DNA of 64,000 nucleotides, taken from contig SCFE01000025.1 in the NCBI GenBank assembly GCA_004352715.1, positions 201,997-265,996 of the forward strand. The letters are read 5' to 3'. The translations under genes and the position numbers were made by a program. A model generated the notes under the pieces. The model ran no database searches. It saw only the letters and a list, made by a program, of their open reading frames with translations, and was not told the DNA's origin. The stretch is from Hofstenia miamia. Its lineage: Eukaryota; Xenacoelomorpha; Acoela. Within the stretch, counting starts at the first letter, position 1; each line of letters begins with the position of its first letter. Below are positions 10,973-21,162 of the stretch, one piece after another.

Positions 10973-11972
10973 NNNNNNNNNNNNNNNNNNNNNNNNNNNN
11001 NNNNNNNNNNNNNNNNNNNNNNNNNNNNNNNNNNNNNNNNNNNNNNNNNNNNNNNNNNNNNNNNNNNNNNNNNNNNNNNNNNNNNNNNNNNNNNNNNNNN
11101 NNNNNNNNNNNNNNNNNNNNNNNNNNNNNNNNNNNNNNNNNNNNNNNNNNNNNNNNNNNNNNNNNNNNNNNNNNNNNNNNNNNNNNNNNNNNNNNNNNNN
11201 NNNNNNNNNNNNNNNNNNNNNNNNNNNNNNNNNNNNNNNNNNNNNNNNNNNNNNNNNNNNNNNNNNNNNNNNNNNNNNNNNNNNNNNNNNNNNNNNNNNN
11301 NNNNNNNNNNNNNNNNNNNNNNNNNNNNNNNNNNNNNNNNNNNNNNNNNNNNNNNNNNNNNNNNNNNNNNNNNNNNNNNNNNNNNNNNNNNNNNNNNNNN
11401 NNNNNNNNNNNNNNNNNNNNNNNNNNNNNNNNNNNNNNNNNNNNNNNNNNNNNNNNNNNNNNNNNNNNNNNNNNNNNNNNNNNNNNNNNNNNNNNNNNNN
11501 NNNNNNNNNNNNNNNNNNNNNNNNNNNNNNNNNNNNNNNNNNNNNNNNNNNNNNNNNNNNNNNNNNNNNNNNNNNNNNNNNNNNNNNNNNNNNNNNNNNN
11601 NNNNNNNNNNNNNNNNNNNNNNNNNNNNNNNNNNNNNNNNNNNNNNNNNNNNNNNNNNNNNNNNNNNNNNNNNNNNNNNNNNNNNNNNNNNNNNNNNNNN
11701 NNNNNNNNNNNNNNNNNNNNNNNNNNNNNNNNNNNNNNNNNNNNNNNNNNNNNNNNNNNNNNNNNNNNNNNNNNNNNNNNNNNNNNNNNNNNNNNNNNNN
11801 NNNNNNNNNNNNNNNNNNNNNNNNNNNNNNNNNNNNNNNNNNNNNNNNNNNNNNNNNNNNNNNNNNNNNNNNNNNNNNNNNNNNNNNNNNNNNNNNNNNN
11901 NNNNNNNNNNNNNNNNNNNNNNNNNNNNNNNNNNNNNNNNNNNNNNNNNNNNNNNNNNNNNNNNNNNNNNNN
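10973..11972. other. Assembly gap (1000 N)
   Basis: Run of exactly 1000 N. Confidence 0.99.
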
Positions 11973-12880
11973 TGTTTATGCTTTTCTAAAAGTGTTCTTA
12001 ATTTCGTGATGTCTCGCTCTTCTAGATGTTGATAGTCTTCGTCATTTATCTCTGGTATCCTATGTGTATCTTCCTCTTCTGCTTTCATCCCAACGCCCTT
12101 GAATCAGCTTTTGGGAGTACTTGCGACTTTGATGGTGTTCATCCACTTGCCCTCAAGTCAGCCATGTGGAGTACTATCTGCTTTCCTTTGCAAGTCCTTG
12201 AGTCGACCATGCAAATTACTTGCTCCATTGTCATCTTCCATTGCCTTCCAGATGAGTCTGATGTTAGTTCTGATGTATTTTCCGTATATTCTTATCTGAG
12301 ATCTTTTCAGGTTCATGTTCTGGTTCATAGCATTGAGTATTGGTACCCTTCCTTTGCCGTTTTTTATCGTACAAATGCTAGACGGCATTGAAACTCATTT
12401 GGTGTTGATGCCTTTATTGTCATATAGCATTATGTCAGCTGTGATATTTTCTTCTGTTCCAATTGTGTGCATCTTCCATTGATGCGGCTGTAGATGAATA
12501 TCTTCTTGCAGTTGAAACATGATCGTTTTCTGTTTCTCTTGTTCCTCTTCAATTTCCATTTCTTCTTCTCTTACCTTTATTGTCTTGTTCACGTAGTTAA
12601 TGACACAACAATTTTTTGTCAGAAAATCATTTCCCAATATGACTTCATATGGTAATGCATTATTGTGTGTGTCAACCACCACCAAAGGTTGTTTGAACAT
12701 CTTGTTCGCAATTCTCATTTGTGCAATGTCTATCATTCCCTTTGTATCAAAGTAGTCCCCTGACATGTTAATCAGTCTTTTGTTACAATTCTTCATGTCT
12801 TCTCATTGAAATCCCAATTTCGTAGCACATTCATCAGTGTTGTTGCTGCTCCGGTATTGATTGTAGCTATTCACATCACT
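11973..12880 (-). pseudogene. Protease and spacer of Ty3/gypsy-like pol, copy C
   Basis: This is homologous to 4262-5189. The protease active-site loop near 12860 again reads INTGAAT with Asn at the catalytic position. A short deletion just after it removes part of the loop seen in copy A. VILGNDFL near 12630 is intact. In-frame TGA codons near 12795, 12400, 12160 and 12105 fall mostly where copy A has CAA, CGT/CTA-type or other sense codons. RT and integrase of this copy are lost in the gap to the left. Together with the gag segment to its right it forms one element in the same minus orientation. Confidence 0.7.
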
Positions 12881-12959
12881 CCATTAATGGCTATTGTTAT
12901 TGTATTCATCATGTTGAGGTTTGTTAGGATCATTATTGCTGCACGGTTGTTATGAGTCG

Positions 12960-13980
12960 GTGCTCTACTTAGTTTTCCGACTCTTTGTTGGTTGGTGTTG
13001 CTTTGTCCATTTCATCTTCCATTTGTAGAATATCTCTTCATAGTATGCTTCTTCATCACTGATGACATTTATCTGCTTTGGGCAGTCTGGTTTTTTATGT
13101 CCTTTCTGTCTGCAGCCATAACATTTAACATTTTCTCTTTTAATTTCCTCATTCTTCCATCCTTTCCTTTGACTTTTATTACTTTCTCTTGTTTTGCTTC
13201 AGAGTAGTTTTTGTTGGGAGCATGCAACTTGAAATTACTTTTCCATGTTTTTGCGTCTCTGTGCCATGCGGCTTTCTCATATATCTGAGTGTTGTTCTTG
13301 ATTGTGGCTTGTATATCAACAGCCTTCCTGATCATCCTCTCTAGCTTGTTGTCGACGTCGCATTTAATTTCAAATTGTGTTTTGATGCTTTCTGGCATGC
13401 CTTTGCAGATATGCAAGAATAAGTCGTATTTCAAATAGGTGTTTCCCCTAGAACTGAGCATCAGGAGCTGCTCAACTTGTTGCATGTAGTTTCAGATATT
13501 GTCCGTTTTCCTCATTTTCATTGTGTTCAAAATAATTCAGTACTGGTTCTTGAAACTTTCATTTTCGTAATAGTTAATGAAGTCTCCTATTAGTAGTTGA
13601 TAGTCCCTTTTTGTCTCTGCGTCCAGTAACAGATAGTGTTGAGATGCTGCTCTGGTTAGATATAGTGGGAGTCTCGCCACTGCTGCTTGTTGGCTCACTT
13701 TTCTTTCTGCCATTGTCAATTCGAACATTTGAAGCCACTCAGCAAATGTGGGATTATAACCGTCTACTTTCCCATTGAACTTGGGTAGTGTTGCTTTGCA
13801 TGGAATTGTGTTGTTGGCTATTGCTTGTGGTAGAATCAAATTCTCATATTTCAGTTTTCTATGATTGGTTTGTATGTCCTCCTCCTGCAGTTGTGTGGTC
13901 ACTGCTTTTTTAATTTTGTTAATTATTTTTTGTTTTTCACCGTCAGAGTCTTTGTCTGATTCTTTGAATGCTACTTCCTT
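12960..13980 (-). pseudogene. Gag of Ty3/gypsy-like element, copy C (coiled coil deleted)
   Basis: Capsid region very close to copy B (GYNPTFAEWLQMFELTM near 13750, HICKGMPESIKTQFEIKC near 13400). TGA codons at 13537-13539 and 13492-13494 stand exactly where copy B has CGA (9555-9557 and 9510-9512). A frameshift near 13130 disrupts the zinc knuckle. On the 5' side the acidic linker is joined near 13980 directly to the gag leader, so the coiled coil present in copies A and B is missing. Confidence 0.75.
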
Positions 13981-14185
13981 TGGTTCATAGTGGCTTTCTC
14001 ATCTCCAGATTGCGATTCCAGGATCTCTGTTAAGTGCAATTGTTTGGTTTGGGGTATCTCTTTGCCTCTCCTTAGTAGTTGGTTTGTGTAAACAGTTTGT
14101 TGCTTTCATACTTTCACTCAAAGCATATGATGTCATTTTGCGGGTGGTTTAATTGAATGTTTCTTCTGTTGGTTTTGCTATTCTT
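13981..14185 (-). pseudogene. Gag leader and 5' untranslated part, copy C
   Basis: Matches 10640-10837 of copy B almost base for base. It links the PBS to the first gag codons. No intact frame remains. Confidence 0.55.
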
Positions 14186-14202
14186 GGCTGTCACAGTCGC
14201 CA
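14186..14202 (-). promoter_or_regulatory. Candidate primer-binding site, copy C
   Basis: Same 17 bases as 10838-10854, in the same position between the gag leader and a CA-ending LTR-like block. Confidence 0.5.
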
Positions 14203-14325
14203 TGTAATATCCTGTACCAGGCTTTATCACCGTTGATTCACTTGTTACCTTGTAACATTGACTGTGTTATTGCGGGTAAGGATTTACTTGTTGTTACTGC
14301 TTGCTTAGTTTCTTTTATCACACTA
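14203..14325 (-). repeat. 5' LTR of copy C (outer end not resolved)
   Basis: The block begins TGTAATAT on the + strand, which is the complement of an LTR ending in CA, and matches copy B up to the gap. Past about 14325 there is no second copy to compare, so the true outer end is unknown. Confidence 0.45.
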
Positions 14326-15091
14326 TTTAATCATAAATAACTATTCACTTTTTAGGTTTTTAGGTGATGAAACACCGTCTTCATCTATCTTTCGATCTTT
14401 CAGTGGGCATCTGCCCAATCCACACATTCTATCCAAAGCTTGAGTGCCACTTCTGAGCTCAATCAAGATAGCTTATGTGTACCCTACATTAGCTCAGTGC
14501 TTACTCAAGACATGACACAACTTGACTTAATCTCTATTGTGTGAAAGTGTTATATCTATTTGCAACTGGAAACTGTCACTAGTTGTTCATTCAATATTAT
14601 ATGTAGCCATTACTGAAATATATTGGCATTATTAAATAAATATCAAGCAACTTCCTAACCTACATTTACAATTACTACATGTAAGGTCATTATTGGTCAA
14701 TTATAGGTCATTAATTTGGATCTGAAAATATATTAATATATTTCCTAATATATTTCCTAAGGTTTGGTTATCCAACCATTTGCTGAGAGTTAATTATCTA
14801 ATACATGTAGTTGGAAATGCTAGTTGGCTAATCAAGATAAAACCCCTATACCTAACTTAAGTGCACTTTCGTGATCTGGCACAGAGACCCTTGAATTGTT
14901 CCCTGTGATGGATCCAGACCACTACTAAACACTGCTCGATTAGCTCGACATTGTATTAATAATCAAACCGTTAATAAGATGAAATAATAAGATCTCTAAG
15001 TAAAATTCTTTATCAAATCTTACAATAGTTTTAATTGTATTTATAGTAATTTAAAGAGAAGTACCTGTTGATGCAAATTTAAATGTCTGCC

Positions 15092-15103
15092 AAGATGGCG
15101 GCT
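15092..15103 (+). promoter_or_regulatory. YY1-like site with ATG (AAGATGGCGGCT)
   Basis: Matches the core AAGATGGCGGC, which in animals is bound by YY1 and often overlaps transcription starts. The ATG inside it opens a 38-codon frame to a TGA at 15211, and GTAAGC follows six codons later as a possible splice donor. It may be a promoter or first exon of an unseen transcript. No downstream exon could be assigned. Confidence 0.3.
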
Positions 15104-16305
15104 AAAAATAATGTAAGCAATAATTTGTCGAAAATGTTTTTATCAACAGATACAATTATCTCTTTTTTGACACATGTTATTTTCTTGGTTGCAACATACA
15201 AATCAAACTGAAATAATCACACTTGATTTAATTACAATATTTTTTAATCACTTCTTTTCAATCTTCGTATCTTCTGCGACGTTTGCAGCTTATTTCTGTT
15301 TTATTTTGGATGATGCTACACAATGAAAATAGGCTTGATCGTCCTGAGTGACTACAATAAGATACAGCACAGGAAATAATTAAATTTTATCCTGAATGGC
15401 AAAATTGTTTCCTGCAATATAAGAATTTATATTTTCTGCTAGCTCAAGCTTTGAATTGTGTGAAGAATGGATTTGTTTGACTTGCCAATTAATCAAGCAA
15501 TAGTGCTGAAAAACAATTTAGGATTACAACCTTATAGGAGATGAGCTAATATACAAATAATGGAAATATTTCAACCTCTTCAAAGCAGTTTAATTATATC
15601 ATTTCATAGTACACTAATAATTATGCAATTATTGCATTAGTTACTGTTGGTGAAAATTGGGGCGTAATCATCAGAAAAAGAAGAAAAATAAGAAAAAGAA
15701 GATAAACTTTATATTTTTTTGGTAACGTCAGACTTCTGGGAATTAAATTGGTGGTTTGATACACAACAAATCAACTAGTAAAGACATATCAACTGCGGAC
15801 GAATCGTAATGGACGAAATCTCTGTAGGTGAAAGAAAAGAATACTTGGTCGAGTGTAATGCAAAGGAAAATGCCAAATTTATTAAAGCAAAGCTTTTTTT
15901 GAAACAATTCACGCTATTATGATATTGCAAGTTTAAAATTTAGATGTGGTTCATCTCAATGCACTATTTGATTAAATGTGTATCTAGGCAAACTGACAAG
16001 TGGTTATCTTCTAATAGCGAAGAACACATTAGCCATTAAAATATTAAAAACATTGAATTCCTCTAAGATATTGAGAAGACACTCTTTTAAATGCACATTA
16101 TTCACTTTAAGGCTTGTAATTCATTTGATTACAAGTAGAACAGAAGACACCAAGGATTAACGATGATTATTAATTGCAGAAAATGTATAAATGTTTTATC
16201 TATTGATGACAGATGATGAAATCAATATTAAGCATAACATTTATATTAGGGCAGGTTGTAAAAGGAAGAAATATTTAATACCAGTTGTTTTTCAGGGGTT
16301 AAGGT

Positions 16306-16387
16306 GCAGAAAAGTGCCGCGCGGGAGTACGCGTAAGAAACAAACTCGGCGTTGTTTTAGTTAAGGAAACCCAGTCACCTGACGTCA
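16306..16387. promoter_or_regulatory. CpG-rich patch with palindromic CRE
   Basis: A short stretch holds several CpG (GTGCCGCGCGGG, TACGCG) in otherwise CpG-poor sequence and ends with the palindrome TGACGTCA at 16380-16387, the CREB/ATF site. Promoter function is inferred only from composition and motif. AP-3 mu starts 2.1 kb downstream. Confidence 0.25.
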
Positions 16388-17349
16388 TAAAGCAGTTATT
16401 AAACTCTAACCTTAAAACTAACCCTGCAACACAACCATTGAAATTGCATTGCATTTCATCATGTTGACAAAAGTCTTGGGTGAGGAATCGGGGTTAGGGT
16501 TCGACAATAATTATTTTTAAGAACCAAGAGCGCCCTAAATACATCAATGCACTTTTACATTGTAAAATTGTCCTTATTATGAGTTTATATGTAAAGGATA
16601 AAATAATTTTTATCATTTCGACATGTGTGCAAGAAAAACGATCTCTCTTAAATTAGGAAACAATTTCCAAATAAACGGTGCATAAAGAGATTATTTTGAA
16701 AAGCAAATTGGCAATGTCTTGAGTATACATATAGAATCCCTTTATTGCAAATGCCGGGAGTTGAAAAGCCTCATATTTAAGAAATTACATATTTACTGGA
16801 AAACTTATTTTTTTTATGCCAAAGAATATTGTAATTTTACCACAAAGGTGTATCGATATATTTTCTAAGAAATTGTCTATTATTCCTGTTTAGTTGTCTC
16901 TAGTAGTAGTAATACTTTCGGTGTAATCCACTTGTACCTATATCTGGTATTCCATAAGTCTTCAGCTACGAAAAGTTTTTAAGTGTTTTGGGTTCAAAAA
17001 ATCTCCAAATAATATTGACTTTTTAAATGTTTGACCCAAGGTTGTGCATTTCGCTCTCCTATTTTAACTATTGAAGACATCTGGTATTATTGATACACGA
17101 TTTTTCTTTTTTCTACTTCGACATTATTGTGATAATGTTGTGTGAAAGCCCTTCATACTTTAGTGGCAAATCGATGAACCCCATAACGACGAATGGGCAT
17201 TTTCGATCCATGATATAATCATTTCCTCTATAGTAGTGATATTGCTCATAATAGTACATGCATGCATCAACACACGGTTGTGACTATGGTGTTATTAATT
17301 GTAAAACCTTTTTTCGTTTCATTTCACACAATTGAGCAAGAGATGCAAT

Positions 17350-18150
17350 ATGCCTGGAAATAATTTGAGTGTTGATGAACAGTTGTACCCATCAGAATTT
17401 CGGTATTCATTAACCCAGTATGTGGAAAGTAAGGGAGAGGCATTCGGCATGAAATGTTTTTATTGGTTGACGTTCAGTTAAAGTATGTTTACAGTAAATT
17501 TCCATATTTGGGTAAAATCCATTATCGCCAGCAAGTTTACTAATTTCATTCAACATAATGACTCATTGATAGTCTTCAAAATTCAGCATTATTGAAGCAC
17601 AATGAAACACAATAGAAGAGAGCTTCGATATGTCGATTCGCTAATGAAAGACGAAGCGTTGTATTCATCAAGGTTCTTTCGAAGTGATAGAAATATGTTA
17701 TGTTTGTATAATGCAAAAACGTCACAACATATTACTCTCAACAGCACATGAAGAGAGCACTATAAATTGTGTGTCATTCAAATACCAAATATTGTTACAG
17801 ATTGCAATGTTACAAAATGTGATGTGAATATAGTGGATCAAATGGTACGGCAATACAGCACTCGGTGTTAAACACGTAAGTAACCTATTGGTGTAACTTA
17901 TAACATGCTTGATTGGGCAATGTTGAATGCATGGTTTGTTTTAGAAAAAGTGAACAATGTTTCCATTGCACGGCGGCAGTTTCAAATACGATTAGTCAAA
18001 CAATTACGAAATTTGAATCAAGTGGAAATTCACAGATAAATGTTCCAGTGTGAGAACAAAACACAAATGCAATGCAGAAACTGTGGTAGAGCCGTATGTG
18101 GTGCCCACGGTGATAGTACCAAAGTGACTATGACTCTTTGTCGAAACTGC
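17350..18150 (+). pseudogene. piggyBac-type transposase remnant
   Basis: Pieces of a piggyBac (DDE_Tnp_1_7-type) transposase appear in order on the + strand. Near 17365 is LSVDEQLYP, the motif around a catalytic Asp. A middle piece near 17610-17740 has NRRELRYVDSL. VDQMVRQYSTR, with NMLDWAMLNAWFVL after it, lies near 17830-17950. The Cys-rich C-terminal finger at 18055-18160 reads CRNCGRAVCGAH and CRNC. Stops and frame changes separate the pieces, so no product is made. The fragment ends about 350 bases before the AP-3 mu start. The terminal repeats were not found. Confidence 0.7.
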
Positions 18151-18510
18151 AAAAATGAAAGTTCTAAAGATTATGGAGCTATTTGTCAAAACTGTATTAA
18201 CTGGTTTGTTGCGATTGTTTGTATGTATGATTCTTTATAAATGAACTTGTTAGAATTCTAATATACGCTTCTTATACCATATGTCTACCTATTGAATTTA
18301 TCAATACCACTTAGCATAGCTATTATTATTTTCATGACTAGGTTAACAAAGACCTTTTCGTCATTCAGAGGGTATCAAACAGTCTGTCTTTCTATTATTA
18401 AATCAGATAATGTCATTTAATTACACAATTTATTGAAAAGTATAAAATGCATTTAATAATTAATGTATAAATTTTCGACTAAATTTAAATACTTTTCTTT
18501 AAAGGTAATT

Positions 18511-18522
18511 AAAATGGCGGCG
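18511..18522 (+). promoter_or_regulatory. YY1-like site and alternative in-frame start of AP-3 mu
   Basis: AAAATGGCGGCG fits the YY1 core. Its ATG at 18514 is in frame with the family-type start at 18532 and would add six residues (MAACFR). Either it is a promoter/5'UTR element or the true start. Family alignment favours the second ATG. Confidence 0.4.
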
Positions 18523-18531
18523 TGTTTTAGA

Positions 18532-20363
18532 ATGATCAACAGTTTATTTATCATCAACCCCGTTGGGTAAGACATCATTGTTTAAACTAAATATTCAATT
18601 GTTAATTTAGTGATCTGTTTATGGAAAAACATTGGAAAAGTGTTATTCCGAAAACTATTTGTGACTATCTATTTGAAGAATTAAGAAAGGTGTATACTGT
18701 ATTTTCAAATCATGGTTTTCATTTACTTTAATTGCCAGCACTTCTTTAATTGTATTTATCTTTAGGCATCTTCACCAGATGACATTCCTCCAGTGATCGC
18801 CACTCCTCATCATTATCTAATAAGTATTTACCATGAGCGAATGCATTTTGTAGCGGTAGTTACCCAAGACGGTAAGTTATTTTAACAATGAACTGCTACT
18901 CGGCTTCTATAATTTCCATGTATTTGATTTCCTAAAATTTTCTCCCTTTATCAGCTACTCACGATCCTCTTCTAAAGTTCGTTTTCTTCTACCGAACATT
19001 CACAAAGCTACTTGCACCAATAACTTTTTCTATCTTGTAATTTCACCTGCTAATTTCATGATTTCTAATATTGAACTCGATTTGTGATCGCCTGCTAGCC
19101 TTTTCAAACAACGCATCTAAATGCAACTCATTTCCTTTCTTTAATTGCTCCTCTTGTTATCCTCGACTCTAATTTTCAGTGTTTTTCTCTTTCCTTTTTT
19201 GTTTTTTTTTGTAAATATGTTATTCTACTATTGTATACACCATTAATTTCTGTTAAATGCATTATTATTATTATTATTATTACATTTCTTCTCACAGCTT
19301 CATGCTGATATCCCTCTCAGCTCGGGGAACTCACCAGTTCCCAGGGAGTCTGAGAGCTTTCCTCAGAACTCTTCCTGTACCTAACAATGCTGCCTTCTGT
19401 GCTACCACTCCTCCCCACTTTGGTACTCCCAACCCCTCTAAGTATCTCTTATGCTTCTTACTCACTGCTCCTAGTGCTCCTACAACTACTGGGACTACTT
19501 CAACTTTCTTTAACTTCCACAGCCTTTCTATTTCCTCTGCTAACTCTCTGTACTTGTCTATCTTCTCTTTCTCTTTGCTTTCTACATTTCTGTCCTTTGG
19601 TACTGCTATGTCTATCACTGTTCCCAATATTTTCTCTTTGTCCACTACTACTATGTCTGGCCTCCGTGCTTCTATCACCTTGCTTGTCTGTATGTTGACG
19701 CCCCACAGGATCTTAACCTTCTTATTTTCTATGACGTCCTGTGGCTTTTGCTCATACCACTTGTCTCCTGTTTCTAACCCATGCTGCCTGCTCAAACTCC
19801 AGTGTAGCATTCGTCCCACCTTGTAATGCTGAATTTATACTCATTCTGCGCCAGCTTCTCACACCCGGCTATCAGATGATCTACTTCTTACATAGCCTAC
19901 ACTTATCACTTCTGCTCTTCTGTCAATATGCTTCTTCACCCAGTTTGTTCTTATTGCTTGCTCCTGTGCTGCCATTATCAGTGCTTCTGTTTCTCTTTTT
20001 AGTCCTGCTTTCTTTAACCACTTGTTGCTCTCTTCTCTGTTACACAATTCTGTGTTCCTCCAGTATTCTCCATGCATTGTCTTCTGCCTATACCTTGTTT
20101 GTCTCTCTAATTCCATCCTACTCTGGTATGCTGTCTTTCTTTCACTCTCAGTTCTTCTCTTCCTTAACTCCTTAGTAATCTCTAGTAGCGATCCTCTAGG
20201 TTGCTCTTCTATATATTCCCTTAGCCCTAGTGCTTCTCCTTCTACAGTTTCCTCCACACTTAGCAGTCCTTGTCCTCCTTTATGCCTTGCCATGTACAAC
20301 CTATCAACATCTCCATTTAAGTTGAAAGCCCTCTCTGCGTTCTAACCCTTGGCCACTGGGGCC

Positions 20364-20396
<33 letters not shown>

Positions 20397-20578
20397 NNNN
20401 NNNNNNNNNNNNNNNNNNNNNNNNNNNNNNNNNNNNNNNNNNNNNNNNNNNNNNNNNNNNNNNNNNNNNNNNNNNNNNNNNNNNNNNNNNNNNNNNNNNN
20501 NNNNNNNNNNNNNNNNNNNNNNNNNNNNNNNNNNNNNNNNNNNNNNNNNNNNNNNNNNNNNNNNNNNNNTTATTTTTC

Positions 20579-20618
<40 letters not shown>

Positions 20619-21007
20619 TATTTATTATATAGGTGTGATTTTAGTAATTATGTTTAGTTCCTCCTTTATTTGTCATTGAATTCCTCCATAAAATAGTCGA
20701 AATTATTATATCATACTTTGAGGAATGTTCAGAAACTATAATTAAAGACAACTACGTGGTTGTGTATGAGGTAACTTTTAAATATTTTTATAATTTTACG
20801 ATATATACCGCAATTTGCATTGTAAGCAGTTTGATCTATTTTCTATTTAGTCTTTTGTTGCTATATCATAACTTCATAAAGTTTGAACATTCGGTAAATA
20901 TCATGAGGCTAAGATGTTTATTGAATAATTATTCAAACTATAGCGACTGTACTTTTTGAGTTGCTGCATTATTGGATTTTTGCGGCAATTAAAAAACTAT
21001 GTATCTT

Positions 21008-21042
<35 letters not shown>

Positions 21043-21127
21043 NNNNNNNNNNNNNNNNNNNNNNNNNNNNNNNNNNNNNNNNNNNNNNNNNNNNNNNNNN
21101 NNNNNNNNNNNNNNNNNNNNNNNNNNN

Positions 21128-21162
<35 letters not shown>

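Larger units (their letters stand above)
14326..17340. other. Intergenic, no gene recognised
   Basis: About 3 kb of AT-rich sequence with no convincing coding frame. It contains a YY1-like site at 15092 followed by a 38-codon frame (15095-15211), and a CpG-rich patch with a CRE at 16306-16387. Both are listed separately. Confidence 0.5.

Noticed and set aside
1213-14310. TGA might be read as Arg (recoded stop) in the gypsy-like element
   Set aside because: Copies carry CGA, TGA or CAA at the same sites, and host-type ORFs use TGA as stop (AP-3 mu ends in TGA). Deamination explains all cases.
16400-16500. Telomere-like or satellite repeat (CTAACCTT, AACCCTG, GGGGTTAGGG)
   Set aside because: Only a few scattered, imperfect units; no array.
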